Source: Cryptomeria japonica
Taxonomy: Eukaryota; Streptophyta; Pinopsida; Cupressales; Cupressaceae
Assembly: GCF_030272615.1 (NCBI RefSeq)
Contig: NC_081410.1
Location: 119,784,640-119,848,639, forward strand
Length of the DNA stretch: 64,000 nt
Direction of reading: 5' to 3'
A program made the translations under genes and the position numbers. Of this stretch, positions 21,120 through 33,301 are shown one piece after another. Position 1 is the stretch's first letter; the number at the start of each line of letters is the position of its first letter. The notes beneath the pieces are model-generated. The model was not told the DNA's origin. It saw nothing but the letters and a program-made list of their open reading frames with translations, and searched no databases.

Positions 21120-21525
21120 TCAGTGAGGCAATAGTAGCCATGGCATTTGCAGCTCGGTTTTGCTCTCTTGGTATCTGCTCAAAGGTTAACTTCATGAAAT
21201 GTTGCTTGAAGTCATCTACCATTTTATTGCAGGGCATTAATTTTTCATCCTTTGTTTGGTAGTCATCGGTTTCTTGACAAATTACAAACTTTGAGTGTCC
21301 CCAAAAACATGAAGTTCCTGGATCTTCCATTGAACTGCAATCCGTAGTCCAGTTGTTAATGCCTCGTATTCTGCTATGTTATTAGTGCAAGGAAATGACA
21401 ATCGGTATAATTTTGGAATGGAATCCCCTTGAGGTGTGATAAAGAGGATGCCAACTCCTGCACCATGTTGTGTGTATGAGTCGTCAAAGTACAATTGCCA
21501 AGGCTTTGTGTGTGATACTGTCAGG
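21120..21525 (-). pseudogene. Second (archaeal-type) RNase H of the Tat element
   Basis: WQLYFDDSYTQHGAGVGILF carries the first catalytic Asp, NNIAEYEALTTGLRIA the Glu and LHVFGDTQSL the second Asp, and the end is REQNRAANAMATIASL. The last motif is normally NRAADA, so the fourth catalytic Asp is now Asn (GAT to AAT). A frameshift near 21,300-21,330 separates the two halves. A second RNase H after the first is what places this element in the Tat lineage. Confidence 0.85.
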
Positions 21526-21529
21526 ATGG

Positions 21530-21965
21530 ATTCATCTGGAAACTCTGAAGTTAGAGGAGCATCATCTATCATGGGTGCATCTGCTAACTGACCTGTGATA
21601 GTTTGTCCCTTTATTGCTTTTTTGTCCACATATTCAATATCAAATTCACACAAGAGCATCACCCATTTGGCTAGTCGGCCAGTAAGTGTCACCTTATTGA
21701 GAAGATATTTCAATGGATCAATCCTTGCGACCAACTTAGTTTTATGAGTTAGCATGTAATGTCATAATTCATGTGAAGCAAAAACCATAGTGAGACACAC
21801 ACGTTCAATTGGTGTGTAGTTTAGCTCATAACCAATCAAAGTACGACTAATGTTGTAATATACTGTCTTTTCTTTGCCCTCAACATCTTGTTGTGCTAAG
21901 AGTGCCCCCAGTGCTGTTCATGTAGCTGATATGTAGAGTAATAGGGGTTGTTCTAGGACTAGTGG
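21530..21965 (-). pseudogene. First RNase H and connection of the Tat element
   Basis: Minus-strand text includes DVEGKEKTVYYISRTLIGYE, then YTPIERVCLTMVFASHEL, a stop, and THKTKLVARIDPLKYLLNK, TGRLAKWVMLLCEFDIEYV. This is the usual Ty3/gypsy RNase H and its tail. Stops and a frameshift near 21,918 and 21,760 break it. Confidence 0.85.
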
Positions 21966-22985
21966 CATCAAGACTGGTGGATTCAGAAGATAATCTTTGA
22001 GTATCTGAAAAGCCTGTTGACAGTTATCATCCCATTTGAATTTGATGTTTTTGTGTAGCGAGTGCTGAAAATGATGACATTTATTCGCATGTTGTGCTAT
22101 GAACCGTCGTATGGATTGGAGTCTTCCTTGTAAAGATCGAAGTTGACTGATATTTCTTGGTGGTGGCATTTCTAGGATTGCTTTGACTTTCATTGGATCG
22201 GCTTCAATCCCTCTTTTTGAAACAATGAATCCCAGGAGCTTCCTGGAGGTTACTCCAAAGACACATTTCTTGGGGTTTAGTCTTACTTTGTATTTTTCCA
22301 ACCGATCAAAAATGACTGAAAGGATGTCCAAATGTGTATCTTTGTCTATTGATTTTCCCAAGAGGTCATCAACATAATCTTCTACAGTCACGTGCATGAG
22401 ATCATGAAAGATAGTAGTCATGGCTCGTTGGTATGTAGTGCATGCATTCTTTAGCCCGAAGGGCATAACATTCCAGCATAAAGTTCCCCAGGGACAAGTA
22501 AATGTTGTTTTGTGTTGATCCTCGGATGCGATTTTTATTTGATTGTAGCCAAAGAATCCATCCATCAAATATAACATTGCATGACCTGTTGTGAGATCTA
22601 CGATCAGGTTGATATTTGGCGGTGGAAAGTCATCCTTAGGACAAGCTTTGTTGATGTCTCTGAAATATGTGCATATTCTGATGCTGCGATCTGGCTTACT
22701 GACTGGTACCAAGTTGGAGATCCATTCAGGATAATCAATTGGGCGTATGAATCCAACAGCCAATAACTTTTAAAGCTCTGCCTTGACTAATAATGCCACT
22801 TGTGGATGCATCTTTCTTAATTTTTGTTTCACTGGCTTTGCCCTCGGTTTAACTGTCAAATGATGCATTACTAAATCCGGATCCAATCTAGGCATATCGG
22901 TATATGACCATGCAAAATTGATTTGTCGCTCTGTGAAGAAACTTATGAACTTTGATCTTTCTCTCTCTGTCACAGAGTGTGCCAA
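21918..22985 (-). pseudogene. Reverse transcriptase of the 16-kb Tat element
   Basis: Reading order is LVMHHLTVKPRAKPVKQKLR, a stop at about 22,768, GFIRPIDYPEWISNLVPVSK, RICTYFRDINKACPKDDFPP, YLMDGFFGYNQIKI (first catalytic Asp), WGTLCWNVMPFGLKNACTTYQ, EDYVDDLLGKS (catalytic YVDD), LNPKKCVFGVTSRKLLGFIV and LRSLQGRLQSIRRFI. This is the full RT core with connected thumb, and the YVDD is intact. The LVKS after it is LGKS here. Apart from the 5' stop the RT core is one of the better-preserved parts of the element. Confidence 0.93.
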
Positions 22986-23706
22986 GAAGATGTTATGTGG
23001 AATCTCTTTTGTACAATGTTTGTTTTGATGGTCTCCGCTATTAACATAGATGATTTTTCTTCATACGATGTCAGGAGAATGTTGAGACTTCCATCTTCGG
23101 GTGCCTCAAAGAGGTTTTCACCGCCAGATATATCATTTCTTTTTACTTTTTGGGGCCAGACAGTGCCACAATGTGTTTTTCACCATAAAACCCATGATTT
23201 GTTTTTATTTTTACATTTTTTGGACTGGAAGGCCCAACACCCTCACCAAAATATGCCACGTTGTTGAGTTCTATAGTGTATCTCACCTTATGGTCCCCAA
23301 GCAGAAGATCATCTCGTATGCCTAAATAGTCAATAAAGGCTTCATCATTTTGGAATGTGTCGAATTGTAAAGGTCCTTCAGGGTCCCAATCAATAAGTTG
23401 GTGGTGAACAAGGGGAAGGCCTTCAATGTTTTCGAAGTCAATGTGTGTTAGGGTGCATATACAGTTATATCTAGGTATGTCAAGGTAGTTGTCGAGGTCA
23501 TCGTTGGCACTCTCCTCATCCGTCTAGATTGTGAACGAGTCCAAATTGTTATCACTAAAAGCGCATTCCAGAACGGGTGTCCTCGTCCTTCATGATTTCG
23601 ACCTAGAACCTAAAAACAAAGAGTGTGTGGGATCCTCAGGGGTTGTTTCTTGACCAACTTTGAATTTTTTATGAAATTCCTCCTCTTTTGTGGGTTCACT
23701 TGGTTC
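22986..23706 (-). pseudogene. Protease-RT linker of the Tat element
   Basis: The decayed minus-strand frame holds acidic, low-complexity text and a recognisable VAYFGEGVGPSSPKNV- and HGFYGEKHIVALSGPKK-like stretch, with many stops. It connects the G-patch segment to RT. No separate gene is supported. Confidence 0.55.
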
Positions 23707-24228
23707 TCAGAATGTCTCAGTGAGTTCGTGATCACTGGAGGATTTGTCTGAACCCCATTCCCATCCATTAGAGTCAGTGGAATAACAACTCTCTTGTTGA
23801 TCATTGGAAATCATGATTTGTAATGCTTCTTCTGATTTGTGAGTGTTTACCTTGAAAGAGATGAAACCAAGCCCTTTCGAGCGCTGATTTTTAAATGTCA
23901 ATTCTAGTTGCAAAGGTTGAGTGATACCTTCTTTTCTCAAGCCAAGAGGGATTTTACCATAGTACCCAAACTTTTGTAGGATCTTGAATCCTTTGCCATA
24001 TTTTTCACATGGTATCTTGATGTGATCTTGTGTACCATCTTCAGGGTCTTTGTAAAGCATTTTGTATAAGTCTTCTTCTTCCATTTCACCCCACTTTTGG
24101 AATATAGCTGGATCCCATTTTAGCGCAATGATAGCTACCCGTTCAGAAGGATGTGGTTGTCCATATTCTTTTGGTGAACTCATAACTTGCCGTAAGCACA
24201 TGGTTTGATTCAAAGTGTATTCACCCAT
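23707..24228 (-). pseudogene. G-patch-bearing segment between protease and RT
   Basis: A 173-codon minus-strand frame. Its C-terminal half has KYGKGFKILQKFGYYGKIPL, GLRKEGITQPLQLEL and RSKGLGF, matching the G-patch pattern (G-F-IL-KMGY-G-GLG, GI-P, GLG). G-patches bind RNA or activate DEAH helicases, and some retroviruses carry one next to protease (established knowledge). The N-terminal half (LKWDPAIFQKWGEMEEEDLY) is acidic and unassigned. The older Tat element has the same module at 11,740-11,905. Confidence 0.75.
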
Positions 24229-24360
24229 GTCTTTGTCCTGATATTTCTCTTTAGGCTCACCTTGCTTTGATGTTGAAGGTTTTAATGATTCGTGGTCAAT
24301 ATATGCAGAGGATGGGATAGCTTCTTTATTAATTGGAATTATTGTCTCGGCTTTTGGCCT

Positions 24361-24781
24361 CTAGTTATTGCAGTATATAACTGGATTAGGATCACCATTA
24401 ACTGTTACTTCAACTCCATTATGAGGAAACTTAATGCATTGATGGTATGTAGATGGGACTGCTCTCATCTCATGAATCCATGGACGTCCTAACAATATGT
24501 TGTATGTGAGATCCAGGTCTAGGACTTGACAAACCACATCCTTTGTAACTGGCCCAACCCTGAGAGGTAAAGTGACTGTGCCCTTGGATGAACGCTCTTT
24601 GTCATAGTATGCCTTGATGGTAATTTTGTTTGTAGCATTCATAGCTTTATCTAAATATCCCAATTGTATTATTGTGTTCAAAGTACATATATTAAGACCA
24701 ACTCCTCCATCTATCAGGACTTGTTTTATTCGATGTTTGTGTAGGAAGGCTTCAATGTGTAAAGGTGCATTATGTGGATGC
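24361..24781 (-). pseudogene. Retropepsin (protease) of the Tat element
   Basis: Minus-strand reading gives VLIDGGVGLNICTLN, with the catalytic Asp in D-G-G, then RVGPVTKDVVCQVLDLDLTY, NILLGRPWIHEMRAVPSTYH and QCIKFPHNGVEV. It is joined to gag by a frameshift near 24,781 (one base lost in GAAGGCATCC, read on the minus strand). It would process Gag-Pol. Confidence 0.88.
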
Positions 24782-27216
24782 CTTCAACAAATGTAAGGGA
24801 GTGTGGAACGGAAAGGTATCCCACCATGGCTTGAAATTGGTCCACATTCAAATCAGTGGGGACAGTAGTGTCTCTCAAAGTTTTGTCAAGAATGGCTTTA
24901 TGTGAGAGGGATATGCGTAAAAGCTCAAGGATGTAGATAAGCGCGGGCGTCCTCCCTAACTGTTCTACCAGATCGTACTCAGGTTTGGTTGATGAGGAAG
25001 TGGTGGTTTTAGCTGGAGCACCTTGCAAAGTGATCTTACCTCGACGGGTTGTGACATTACATTCAGAGGTAGATTCAGAAGAAGGTCCAATGCCTTTTAG
25101 GACAACTTTGGGTCTTTGGGCAAAATTTTCATGCGTTTTGTCCTTTATGCTAATGGTAGAGACATAATTGTCCATCAAAATGTGATTAATAGTTGAATCA
25201 TAGTTATAGGATGCTCTGGTATAGTTAGTTTTCTCATCTGTGGCTTTGGTTTTTCCCTTGTCATGTTTAGGGAATGGTTCCTTAAACATCTCATGTTCTT
25301 GATTGGATGAATGTCCTTCGATCTCAATGTCACCTCTATCAATAAGATCTTGTATAATATTTTTCAACAGATGACAATTTCCTATTTTATGTCCCTTGCT
25401 CTTGTGATATTCATAGTATTCATCATCATTCCACCAATTTGGTTTGACCTTTGGTTCATATGGAGGATTGTCGGGAATTGTTATTATCTTGTTTGCCACT
25501 AGCTTCTTGAAAGTTGATTCAAGTGGTTCTCCCAATGGGGTGTATTTCCTCCGTGGTTTGGAAGTTGTTTGAGTATTCACTTGGTTGTTTGTAGAACTCA
25601 ATCCAGAAAGAATGATTTTGGGTCTCATTGTGTTAGCATCAACAACACCATCATTTACTGTGTTCTTGTTTTTGTTCCAAAATCTTCGCTTGTCTTTTCC
25701 TTTAAAGTCCTCTCTGTTTTCTTTGAATATCTTAATTATTCCTTGTTCAATTAGGACCTTCTCAGTTGCTAAGCCTTTTTCAATGAGGTCCTTGAAAGTG
25801 GACAAGCAAGCTTTCCTTAGATCACAACCAATGTTTTTGTTGATATTCTGGGTGAAAATCTCTACCATTTGTTTTTGTGGAATTTCACAAGAGTATCTGC
25901 TAGCTAAATTCCCCCATCTTTGTAAGAATGCTGAAAATGACTCCCCATCCTTTTTCTTTGTATTGCACAAAGTGGTGATTGATATATCTATCTCTATATT
26001 GTATGAGAAAGGTTATATGAAAGCTTCCACTAGATCACCCCAAGACTTAATTCCAGGTGGAAGTTGGGAGAACCATTCCATAGCTTGATCACCTAAGCTT
26101 TGTGGGAACAATCTCATCAAGTATGTTTATTCTGATGCTACCTCAATGCAAGCTATGAAAAAATGTCTTATATGTGCCTTAGGGTCTCCCTTGCCTCTGT
26201 ACTTATCAAACTTTGGCGTCACAAAATATGTAGGAAATGGAAGCATTGGAATGCTTTTTGTCAAATGGATAGGGACATATGTCTCTCATTGTGTAAGGTG
26301 GATTTGGTGTATTTATGTCCTCCATTTTATTTTGCATGTCCTTAATTTGTTGTTCCAAATTGTTCTTAGGTGGAGATCAACTTCTTGGACCATATCCCAT
26401 GCCTGAGCCACCAGGTGGAGGAGGAGCATACTGCATGTATGGATGGTATTGATCATAAACATGTTCATATGGAGGAGGTCTATAATAATGTTGCGTATAA
26501 GAACCACTTGGTATAGAGTCATAAAGAGGAATGGAATATTTGCTTTGTCCATGTATATCATATTCTATAAGCATGTCATGAGTTTGTTCTAGTGCGTTGC
26601 CCCCAAATTTGACGTGGGGTTTTCTTGTGTCCAAATTTTGAGCATGCCTTTGGACATCTAATTGCTTTTGAGGTTGTTCCTTAGCATTGGTATGCAATTG
26701 AGTGTATTTATATGCATAATACTTCCACAATGGTATGCGTAGATGGAGTTGTTCATGAGTATCATAAGCTTGACCATGTGTATTTGGGACCTCAAGTTTT
26801 TGAAACAAGGATGATGGTGACTCAGGCACGAAACGTGGTCCTCTAGTACCTCCACTATTAGGCCTCCTTTGATCCATGTTGAGTTGAGTTTCTTGCATAG
26901 GTCGATTTTCCACTATTCGAGACATGTCAAATTCATGAGATATCTTAGTTCCACTCTGTGCCATCACTTGTAGAAAATATTGTCTATCTCTTCTCATGAT
27001 TTCCTCAACCAATCTATTAAAATGAGGATCCATGATAGAGTCTTCCACTTCTATTGAATGTACTGAAATGTTGTCCACATCTTTATTGTGTGTATCATTG
27101 TTGGTTTTATTATCTAGGTTCTCAACATTTTGAGTGTTTCTATAGATGTCCATGTCAGGTGATGTGGTATGATAAGAATTGAAAAAGATATCATTGTCGT
27201 ACTCATAGCCACTCAT
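24782..27216 (-). pseudogene. Gag of the 16-kb Tat element
   Basis: Minus-strand Gag starts MSGYEYDNDIFFNSY and has a long disordered N-terminus ending in YMQYAPPPPGGSGMGYGPRS, where TGA (26,377-26,379) interrupts. Then comes a Retrotrans_gag domain: VTPKFDKYRGKGDPKAHIR, TYLMRLFPQSLGDQAMEWFS, QLPPGIKSWGDLVEAF, and FLQRWGNLASRYSCEIPQKQ. A one-base insertion lies in the A-run at 26,255-26,259, with further stops at 26,127-26,129 and 26,013-26,015. A degenerate zinc knuckle, YYEYHKSKGHKIGNCHLLKN, has Tyr at the first Cys. Gag would form the virus-like particle around element RNA. Confidence 0.88.
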
Positions 27217-29382
27217 GTTTGCAAACTCTTAAGCCTCTTTAGCTTCTCTCCTAGATTTTTGGGAATGGGTTTCAACCATGAACTAGGTCTTGACCAAGAT
27301 GTGTGAGACTAGATGAAAATGGAAAGAGTATGGAAGACTAAGAGTTGGATGTAATGTAAATGAATCCGAGGTGTACTTGCAATGTCTAAAGTGTAAGACC
27401 AAGTATGTATGTAGTAGAGTAGGTGTGGCTTCCAAAGAGATGATAGATCTCTTGATGAGGTAAGTTGACCTTGACTCTAAGTAAGACCAAATGAGACCCA
27501 AAGGTGATAGACCTTGATGAGGGACCACTTAGCAAAATGTTGTTGTATGTAGTGTGTTGACAAAGTAAGAGGAGGACAAGCAAGTTACCTTTTGACTCAA
27601 GTTTAGACAATGTAGATGTAATGCAAGATGTAAAGCAATGATGAACTTTGTGAGACCCAAAAATAAGTTGAATGCTAGATGAAAACCCAGAGAGATAACC
27701 TAGGAAGCTCAAGAATTCTGAAACTGATTGCTCTTGTTTGCTGGACTGTAAATTTTTCCAATACTGAACACAAACGTGCCTGTATACTTCATAGATGCGG
27801 TTATCCAACACATACATGTTTCTGTCAGACACAGACGCATTTCCAGAATCTGAGTACAATTTTTCTAATTTCTGAAGTTGTTGTGACCAAACCTGAGTTT
27901 TTGACTATTTTTTCATGACAAGAGGACACGATATTGATGAGGACTATGTTTGCAAGTGTTTGGACTCAAAATGACTCAAAAGAAAGTGTGTTGTTTGATG
28001 TAAAAATGTTTTGCATACACATGAAGACACAAAAGACACAATGTTTTGATGTTTGATCTTGAATGTTTGAATGTTCAAAAGAAGACAAGCACAATTCTTA
28101 TGGTTGGCCAGGACAATAGTTGTTGATCCCACATGGGGTTTCCCCCGAGTCTACGCTATTTAGAGTGGATACTTAGATGCTTGACTCCACTGGCTCCACC
28201 CTCGGCACTCACTTCTCTGAGGCAGCCAAGCATCAATCCCCACAAAAACTCCCTGCAGTGAACTTTGTATCTCTACTAAGAACTGTATGTGTGTGGGCCA
28301 CTCTAGAGGTCTGACCTCCTGCCCCAACAACTAGAAGGATTTGGGCTTTTAAAACAAAAAGGTGCTAGTAAGGGCATCCGCTCGTGTGGCCATACTTGCA
28401 ACACTTTTAGCTCTGCAAATACAGAAGGCTCCCAACCGATAGGGGTTAAGCCCTACAACTAATCAAATAAATTTGATCAAACGGGTTTATGGGGAGACAT
28501 AATATCGGTATTAACTAACCAACACATGTTACCCATGGCTTTCACCGGGATACAATTATTTATAGTGGTTCATAAGAGGTGGGTTTTCCTCGCTACCACT
28601 TAGGTTGTTCTCTCCTCACTAGTAGTCCTAATGACCACACGGGGAGACAGGCCCTCTAGAGATTAAACAAAAAGAGCCTATTGCCCAAGACACAAAAGAC
28701 ATTGGTATAATTTTAGTGCAACAATTGAAGTGTTTGGTAATCTATGAAAACAAGGCACACAATAAAGATAAAAAACCCTTGCCAAAATTCTGCAACAAAG
28801 ATTTGTTAGTAGTGTTGCAAGAATACCCCTCCTGCAAGCACACAAGTTAGGTAAATTTTAGATCTAAAAGACTTTGTGAAAAAGGGGCCTTCGACAAGAC
28901 GTGTTGCTTCAAGGACAAGCCGCACCAATTTATTAGCTAGATCACAAGATGTTAGCCCGAATAAACCATATCTGAAATCCAAATGACAAAATGAAGTCTT
29001 AAAACTGGAACACAAATCGAAAAATGCGAAATCAGAAACACAAACACGATTAAACCTAATGCAGATGTGGTTAAAGATCACAAATGCGCCTAAAACCCTC
29101 GCATACGCGCCTAGGAAACATAGACGCGGTTCCAGAACACAGACGCGACAGAAAGATGCACATACGCGATTTTGAAACATAGACGCAACCCTGAAATGTG
29201 CAAAAAAAGTAAAAGAATGTCGAACATAGACGCGATTACAGAGGTCACAGATGCGATAGAAAATAAAAAACATGATTCCGATACGCAGACGTGAAAATGT
29301 CAAAATGTTGTCAGAAAATGTTAGATCTACAACTTCAAAAACACAAAATCTGCGACAAAAGATGTTAAATGCAAAAGGACAA
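27217..29382 (-). other. Leader of the 16-kb element
   Basis: About 2.2 kb between PBS and gag without a supported coding region. It holds dispersed GCGTCTGTG/GCGTATGTG words on the minus strand (strongest about 29,030-29,290, also 27,770-27,840). Open frames here (for example 28,806-29,303, rich in RVCV) follow from that repeat and show no domain. Long leaders are usual in Tat elements. Confidence 0.6.
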
Positions 29383-29402
29383 GGGTCCCACCGAGCGTGC
29401 CA
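29383..29402 (-). other. Primer-binding site
   Basis: On the minus strand TGGCACGCTCGGTGGGACCC begins three bases after the 5' LTR end. A TGGC start and position next to the LTR are as expected for a tRNA primer site. I do not assign the tRNA. Confidence 0.7.
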
Positions 29403-29405
29403 AAA

Positions 29406-30176
29406 TGTTTATGGTAAAAATAGAAACATCAATATTGAAAGACTAAATTAATTCAACTACAAAACCCTGGCCCAACAACAACAAAGATCCACCATAACAT
29501 ATGAAGATTACCTAAGACAATGCAAATCAATAAAATAACAAAGATTATACCATCATATGTCCACTAGGGTTTGGATTTTCATTCTTCCTATCTCCATTGA
29601 TCTTGCTTGATATATTTTCACTCAGATTTTATGTGTGCACAAGAGCTCAACAAAGAACGAAAATGTGGTTGCAAGTAGGCTTGATCGCATATGAAAGTTC
29701 GAATGCTAGTCCAGGAGTTAGGGTTGATAATGAAGGAAGCATCTCCTTATATAGAAGACACTATAAGAAATGGAGGGATAAGTTTGAGAGGTGTAAAAGA
29801 TAAATGGTCGACTACGATTAAAGGGTAGGTAGAGAAAATAAGAAAACAATGAGAGGGTAGGTAGTGTAAGAATTAAGAGATGAATGACATGTGTCGTAGA
29901 TAGAAAAGACTAATGAATTAATTAAATAAATATAAATTTAATTAATTAATAGAGGAAGTGGGATCAATTAAATAAATGGAATATTTATTTAATTTAGGAA
30001 AAGGAAAATTTAAATAAATAAATGTATTTATTTAATTGAGAAATAAGGCTAGAAGAGGATAAATGAATTAATTAAATAAATACAGTTTTATTTAATTAAT
30101 AGAAGAATTAGGCTTAAAATAATTAAATAAATAAATATATTTATTTAATTAGACAAGACAATTTTAGGTGTCTACA
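29406..30176 (-). repeat. 5' LTR of the 16-kb element (771 bp)
   Basis: TGTTTATGGT to GGTGTCTACA, matching 14,192-14,958 throughout, with scattered substitutions. Flanked on the right by GGAGG (30,177-30,181). Confidence 0.93.
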
Positions 30177-30181
30177 GGAGG

Positions 30182-30480
30182 TCTAGTTAGATTCTTAACA
30201 CCTTTAATAACAATCGCTAGTTTATTTTAAGGTCGAGGAACATATAGAGGAAGGTGCAAACCAATCTTAGGTTTTTCGAGTTCATTCTCATATCTAGTAA
30301 CATGAATCAAGTTAATTAATCTTTAAAAAAGTGATGGTTTAGGAGGTGTAGAGGATGATTGAATAGAAGTGAAGCCATCAAGGGTTTTATCTAACATATT
30401 CAAAATCATCACTACTAAATGACTCATCAAATGCATGAAAATCTTGTAAAAAGAGATTCAACATGGTTGGGTTGGATAAG
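30182..30480 (-). pseudogene. Gag-protease linker of the older Tat element
   Basis: Minus-strand text contains TLDGFTSIQSSSTPPKPSLF, then INLIHVTRYENELEKPKIGL, HLPLYVPRP and LAIVIKGVKNLTRPP, with stops. It runs into the GGAGG site where the 16-kb element entered and continues at 14,186. It is the upstream part of the older element's polyprotein. Confidence 0.5.
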
Positions 30481-33296
30481 CTTACTTTCTCCAAGATATG
30501 TGTTGACAAAAGGATGTTGTTTTAAAAGTTTTGATTTTCTTGTCGAAGAAAATAAAAAATTGTTTTAATCAATGTGTTTAAATGATATAAAGTAATGAAA
30601 CGATAGAGTATTCAAACACTCGAGTAATCAAGAAAACACCATGAAAGACAAAAAAAATGCATGTAAATAAAATTCTATGCTTTTTATAATTAGAAGGTAT
30701 GTAAAAGACATCAAGTTCACCAAAATGTTTGGTATGGAAAATAGATGGTTAAATCTAGCTAGTGATTTAACCAAAACCAACTTCTCTTCCATAAAACATT
30801 GGACTACAAACAAAATAAAGGTGTTATGCTTCATTAACTCTAATAGAAGAGAATCAAGCAACTTGGGTTCTATTAGTTTGTTTCATAGAAGATGGATTGA
30901 TTGATTTAGATGTGAGCTAGTTAAGTCTAGAAGCATGCATAAGTGACTACATAAACTATCGAGGCATAATTACACACATAGAAAACCATTTAAAAGCTAC
31001 AAAAACAAAACAAGATACAGAGGTGCACCCATGACAACAAATAGAGTCTGCAATTATCAGACACAGATGGAGAAATCCCTAGTCCAAACGATGTCTGACT
31101 ACGAAGATAGGTCTGATCTAGAATCACTGGTCTCATAACTCCCGCCTCTCAAAGTTTCTACTAAAATATGCAGGACTAGGGTGCTAAGCGACCCTATCTA
31201 AGTCTATTCTTCTAAATTTATTGTGTTTATCTCTCTCTATAAAATCAGTCTTCTGGTACTTGCAAATTGTCATATAGTTTCGATTCTGAACTTGCAGAAG
31301 CACAAAAGGGCAAAAAATGGTTGTGTCTATATAAAAGGTTGCTTTGGTCAAGCCCCCGTTTTGGTGTTTCTACCTCCACAGATAACCAAGTTGGATTTGT
31401 GATAAAAGTGTGTGCTCTGAACCTCAAGTGAGTCTAATATTGTAACAAGCAATAATGTGCATAAGTTTCAAGAACCCTACTCAAGTGCTTTAGAGTGAAC
31501 CCTATATGATGCAATCAAAAGGTGGTGTATAAACTAACTTATAAGTGCATGAACATGTAAATAACATTAAGTGAATGATACATATCAAATTTAAAGATTC
31601 AAAATATAAAAAAAACTCAAGAATAACATGAAGTCACACCAAACTCCTAAGGAGAGGTACAAACTAATCATTACTCAGTAATTCCCTACCATCATCCAAT
31701 ATTCCTCGAACCTTTAATCATACTTGCAATAATAATGAATGGACAATATCGAAGACTTGATGTTGCTAATTACACTTTAGTTTTGCAGACTTGTGTGATT
31801 AATTTGGTAGAGCTTTCCTATCATAAAGATTTTATATCCAAATGAGGAAGGATAATAGCTTTTATACGAGTCACAATGTTGATTTTTGATAAAAAGCCAA
31901 CACAAAACAATCATAAACAAAAATCTAGACCGAATTCTATAATGTAAAGGCTGATACTCAAAATATTCGAAGTTTCAAAATATTTTGGGAGGACATGGTT
32001 GGAGGGTGCCCTTACCCAACCAAGATAGGATCTTTGAAGGGGAGATGCGAGAATCTAGGTTTGTCATATTAGATCTAGTCCTAATTTTGGTTTTTGACAA
32101 TGATAAAATGTGGAATAAGATAATTAAGTTTTAAAATGGGATAGGATACATGTCCTCGAGTTGGGGGAGGGGGGGGGGGGGGTAAATTCAAGGATAAAGA
32201 TGGTCCTAAAATTGTTTAGGGGAGTGAAAACTAAAGCAAGTGCCAAGGAGAGTGCGAAATTAGGCTCACAATTATAGAGTACAATTTACGATGCTACAAG
32301 TAGTTAGGACTTGCACCAATATTGCAATATGTTATTAACCTATCACGAGTGCTTCTAAGCACCGTGTACGAAAAATGGATAATTAATCACCAAGAACCAT
32401 TGTTGTTGTAGTGAAAAAATTATTCATAAAATGTACATGAAGCTTAAGAAAGAGGTTCAATACCACTTGCAAGGAACCTACAAATATTAACAATCTTATA
32501 AAATATAATATATAATAATAAAACAAATATGAAGATTTATAGTAAAAAAGATGAATAAGAGAATGACTTTGTATTAACATTCCAAATGTTACTTCAAAGG
32601 GACAACATCTCAAAACATCATTAGCTCTTTGATATAGCATTCCTAATATGACTCTCGATTACTTATGTACCATAATATATGCACTCAACTACCTACACTT
32701 GCCAGATCCTTGCATGTAGGATAAATACGATTTATCACACTTAATTACTTACAACTACAACTTCCCCATACATGTTAAACAAATCTTTTAATTTTGATTA
32801 GTTAGAGTAACGACTTATAAAGCATGCACACCCAATATTTTATTTATTATTATCTGTATAAGAAAGGATTTCCTAGCATTAAATATGACAATTTGAACCC
32901 CAATTTTAAATATTTTAATGCCCAAGCTAACAAACAATGATCATAATTTTAAATTAAGTTGACATGATTCGACAAGAACTAAATTTGAAACTGGGGTGTT
33001 TAAGATGTGAAAATGGATGAATCAAGAGGTGAATATATGAGGGAAGTCTAAATTGATTAGATGGGGAATGATTTTTAAGTTATATTACCTCTTGTTCTGA
33101 ACTGATCCAATTGAGACCTAAATCAACATGTCACAAGATATGACAAAAGTGAGTGTACAAAACTAAAGGGAAATTACAAAGTATGCATTTTTATGGTCTA
33201 ACAACCATTGCTTAATAATAAAAATATAATAAAATAAACATTTATTAAAAAGATAAAAAAACATATTGCCATATTCTTGAAGGGGAAGTATTAAAA
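30481..33296. other. Repeat-derived AT-rich DNA without a supported gene
   Basis: It holds no recognisable domain. A G-run at 32,163-32,182 followed by TAAATTCAAGG resembles the reverse complement of the poly-C copia LTR edge at 5953. A short minus-strand frame (32,383-32,640) is hydrophobic and unassigned. The older Tat element's 5' LTR may once have lain here, but I cannot locate it. Confidence 0.4.
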
Positions 33297-33301
33297 CAAC
33301 C

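Larger units (their letters stand above)
14192..30176 (-). mobile_element. Near-complete Tat-lineage Ty3/gypsy retrotransposon with an antisense PMD-like gene
   Basis: The 15,985-bp element runs on the minus strand: 5' LTR (29,406-30,176), PBS, long leader, gag, protease, G-patch, RT, RNase H, second RNase H, integrase, then a 4.8-kb region holding a plus-strand gene, polypurine tract and 3' LTR (14,192-14,958). A second, archaeal-type RNase H after the first is the hallmark of the Tat lineage among plant Ty3/gypsy elements (established knowledge), and extra antisense ORFs are also known there. The two LTRs differ by scattered substitutions and small indels, and all protein frames have stops, so the insertion is old. 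It sits inside the older Tat element. Confidence 0.92.

Noticed and set aside
28806-29303. 165-codon minus-strand frame rich in RVCV
   Set aside because: It arises from the degenerate GCGTCTGTG repeats of the element's leader. There is no domain and the composition is repetitive.
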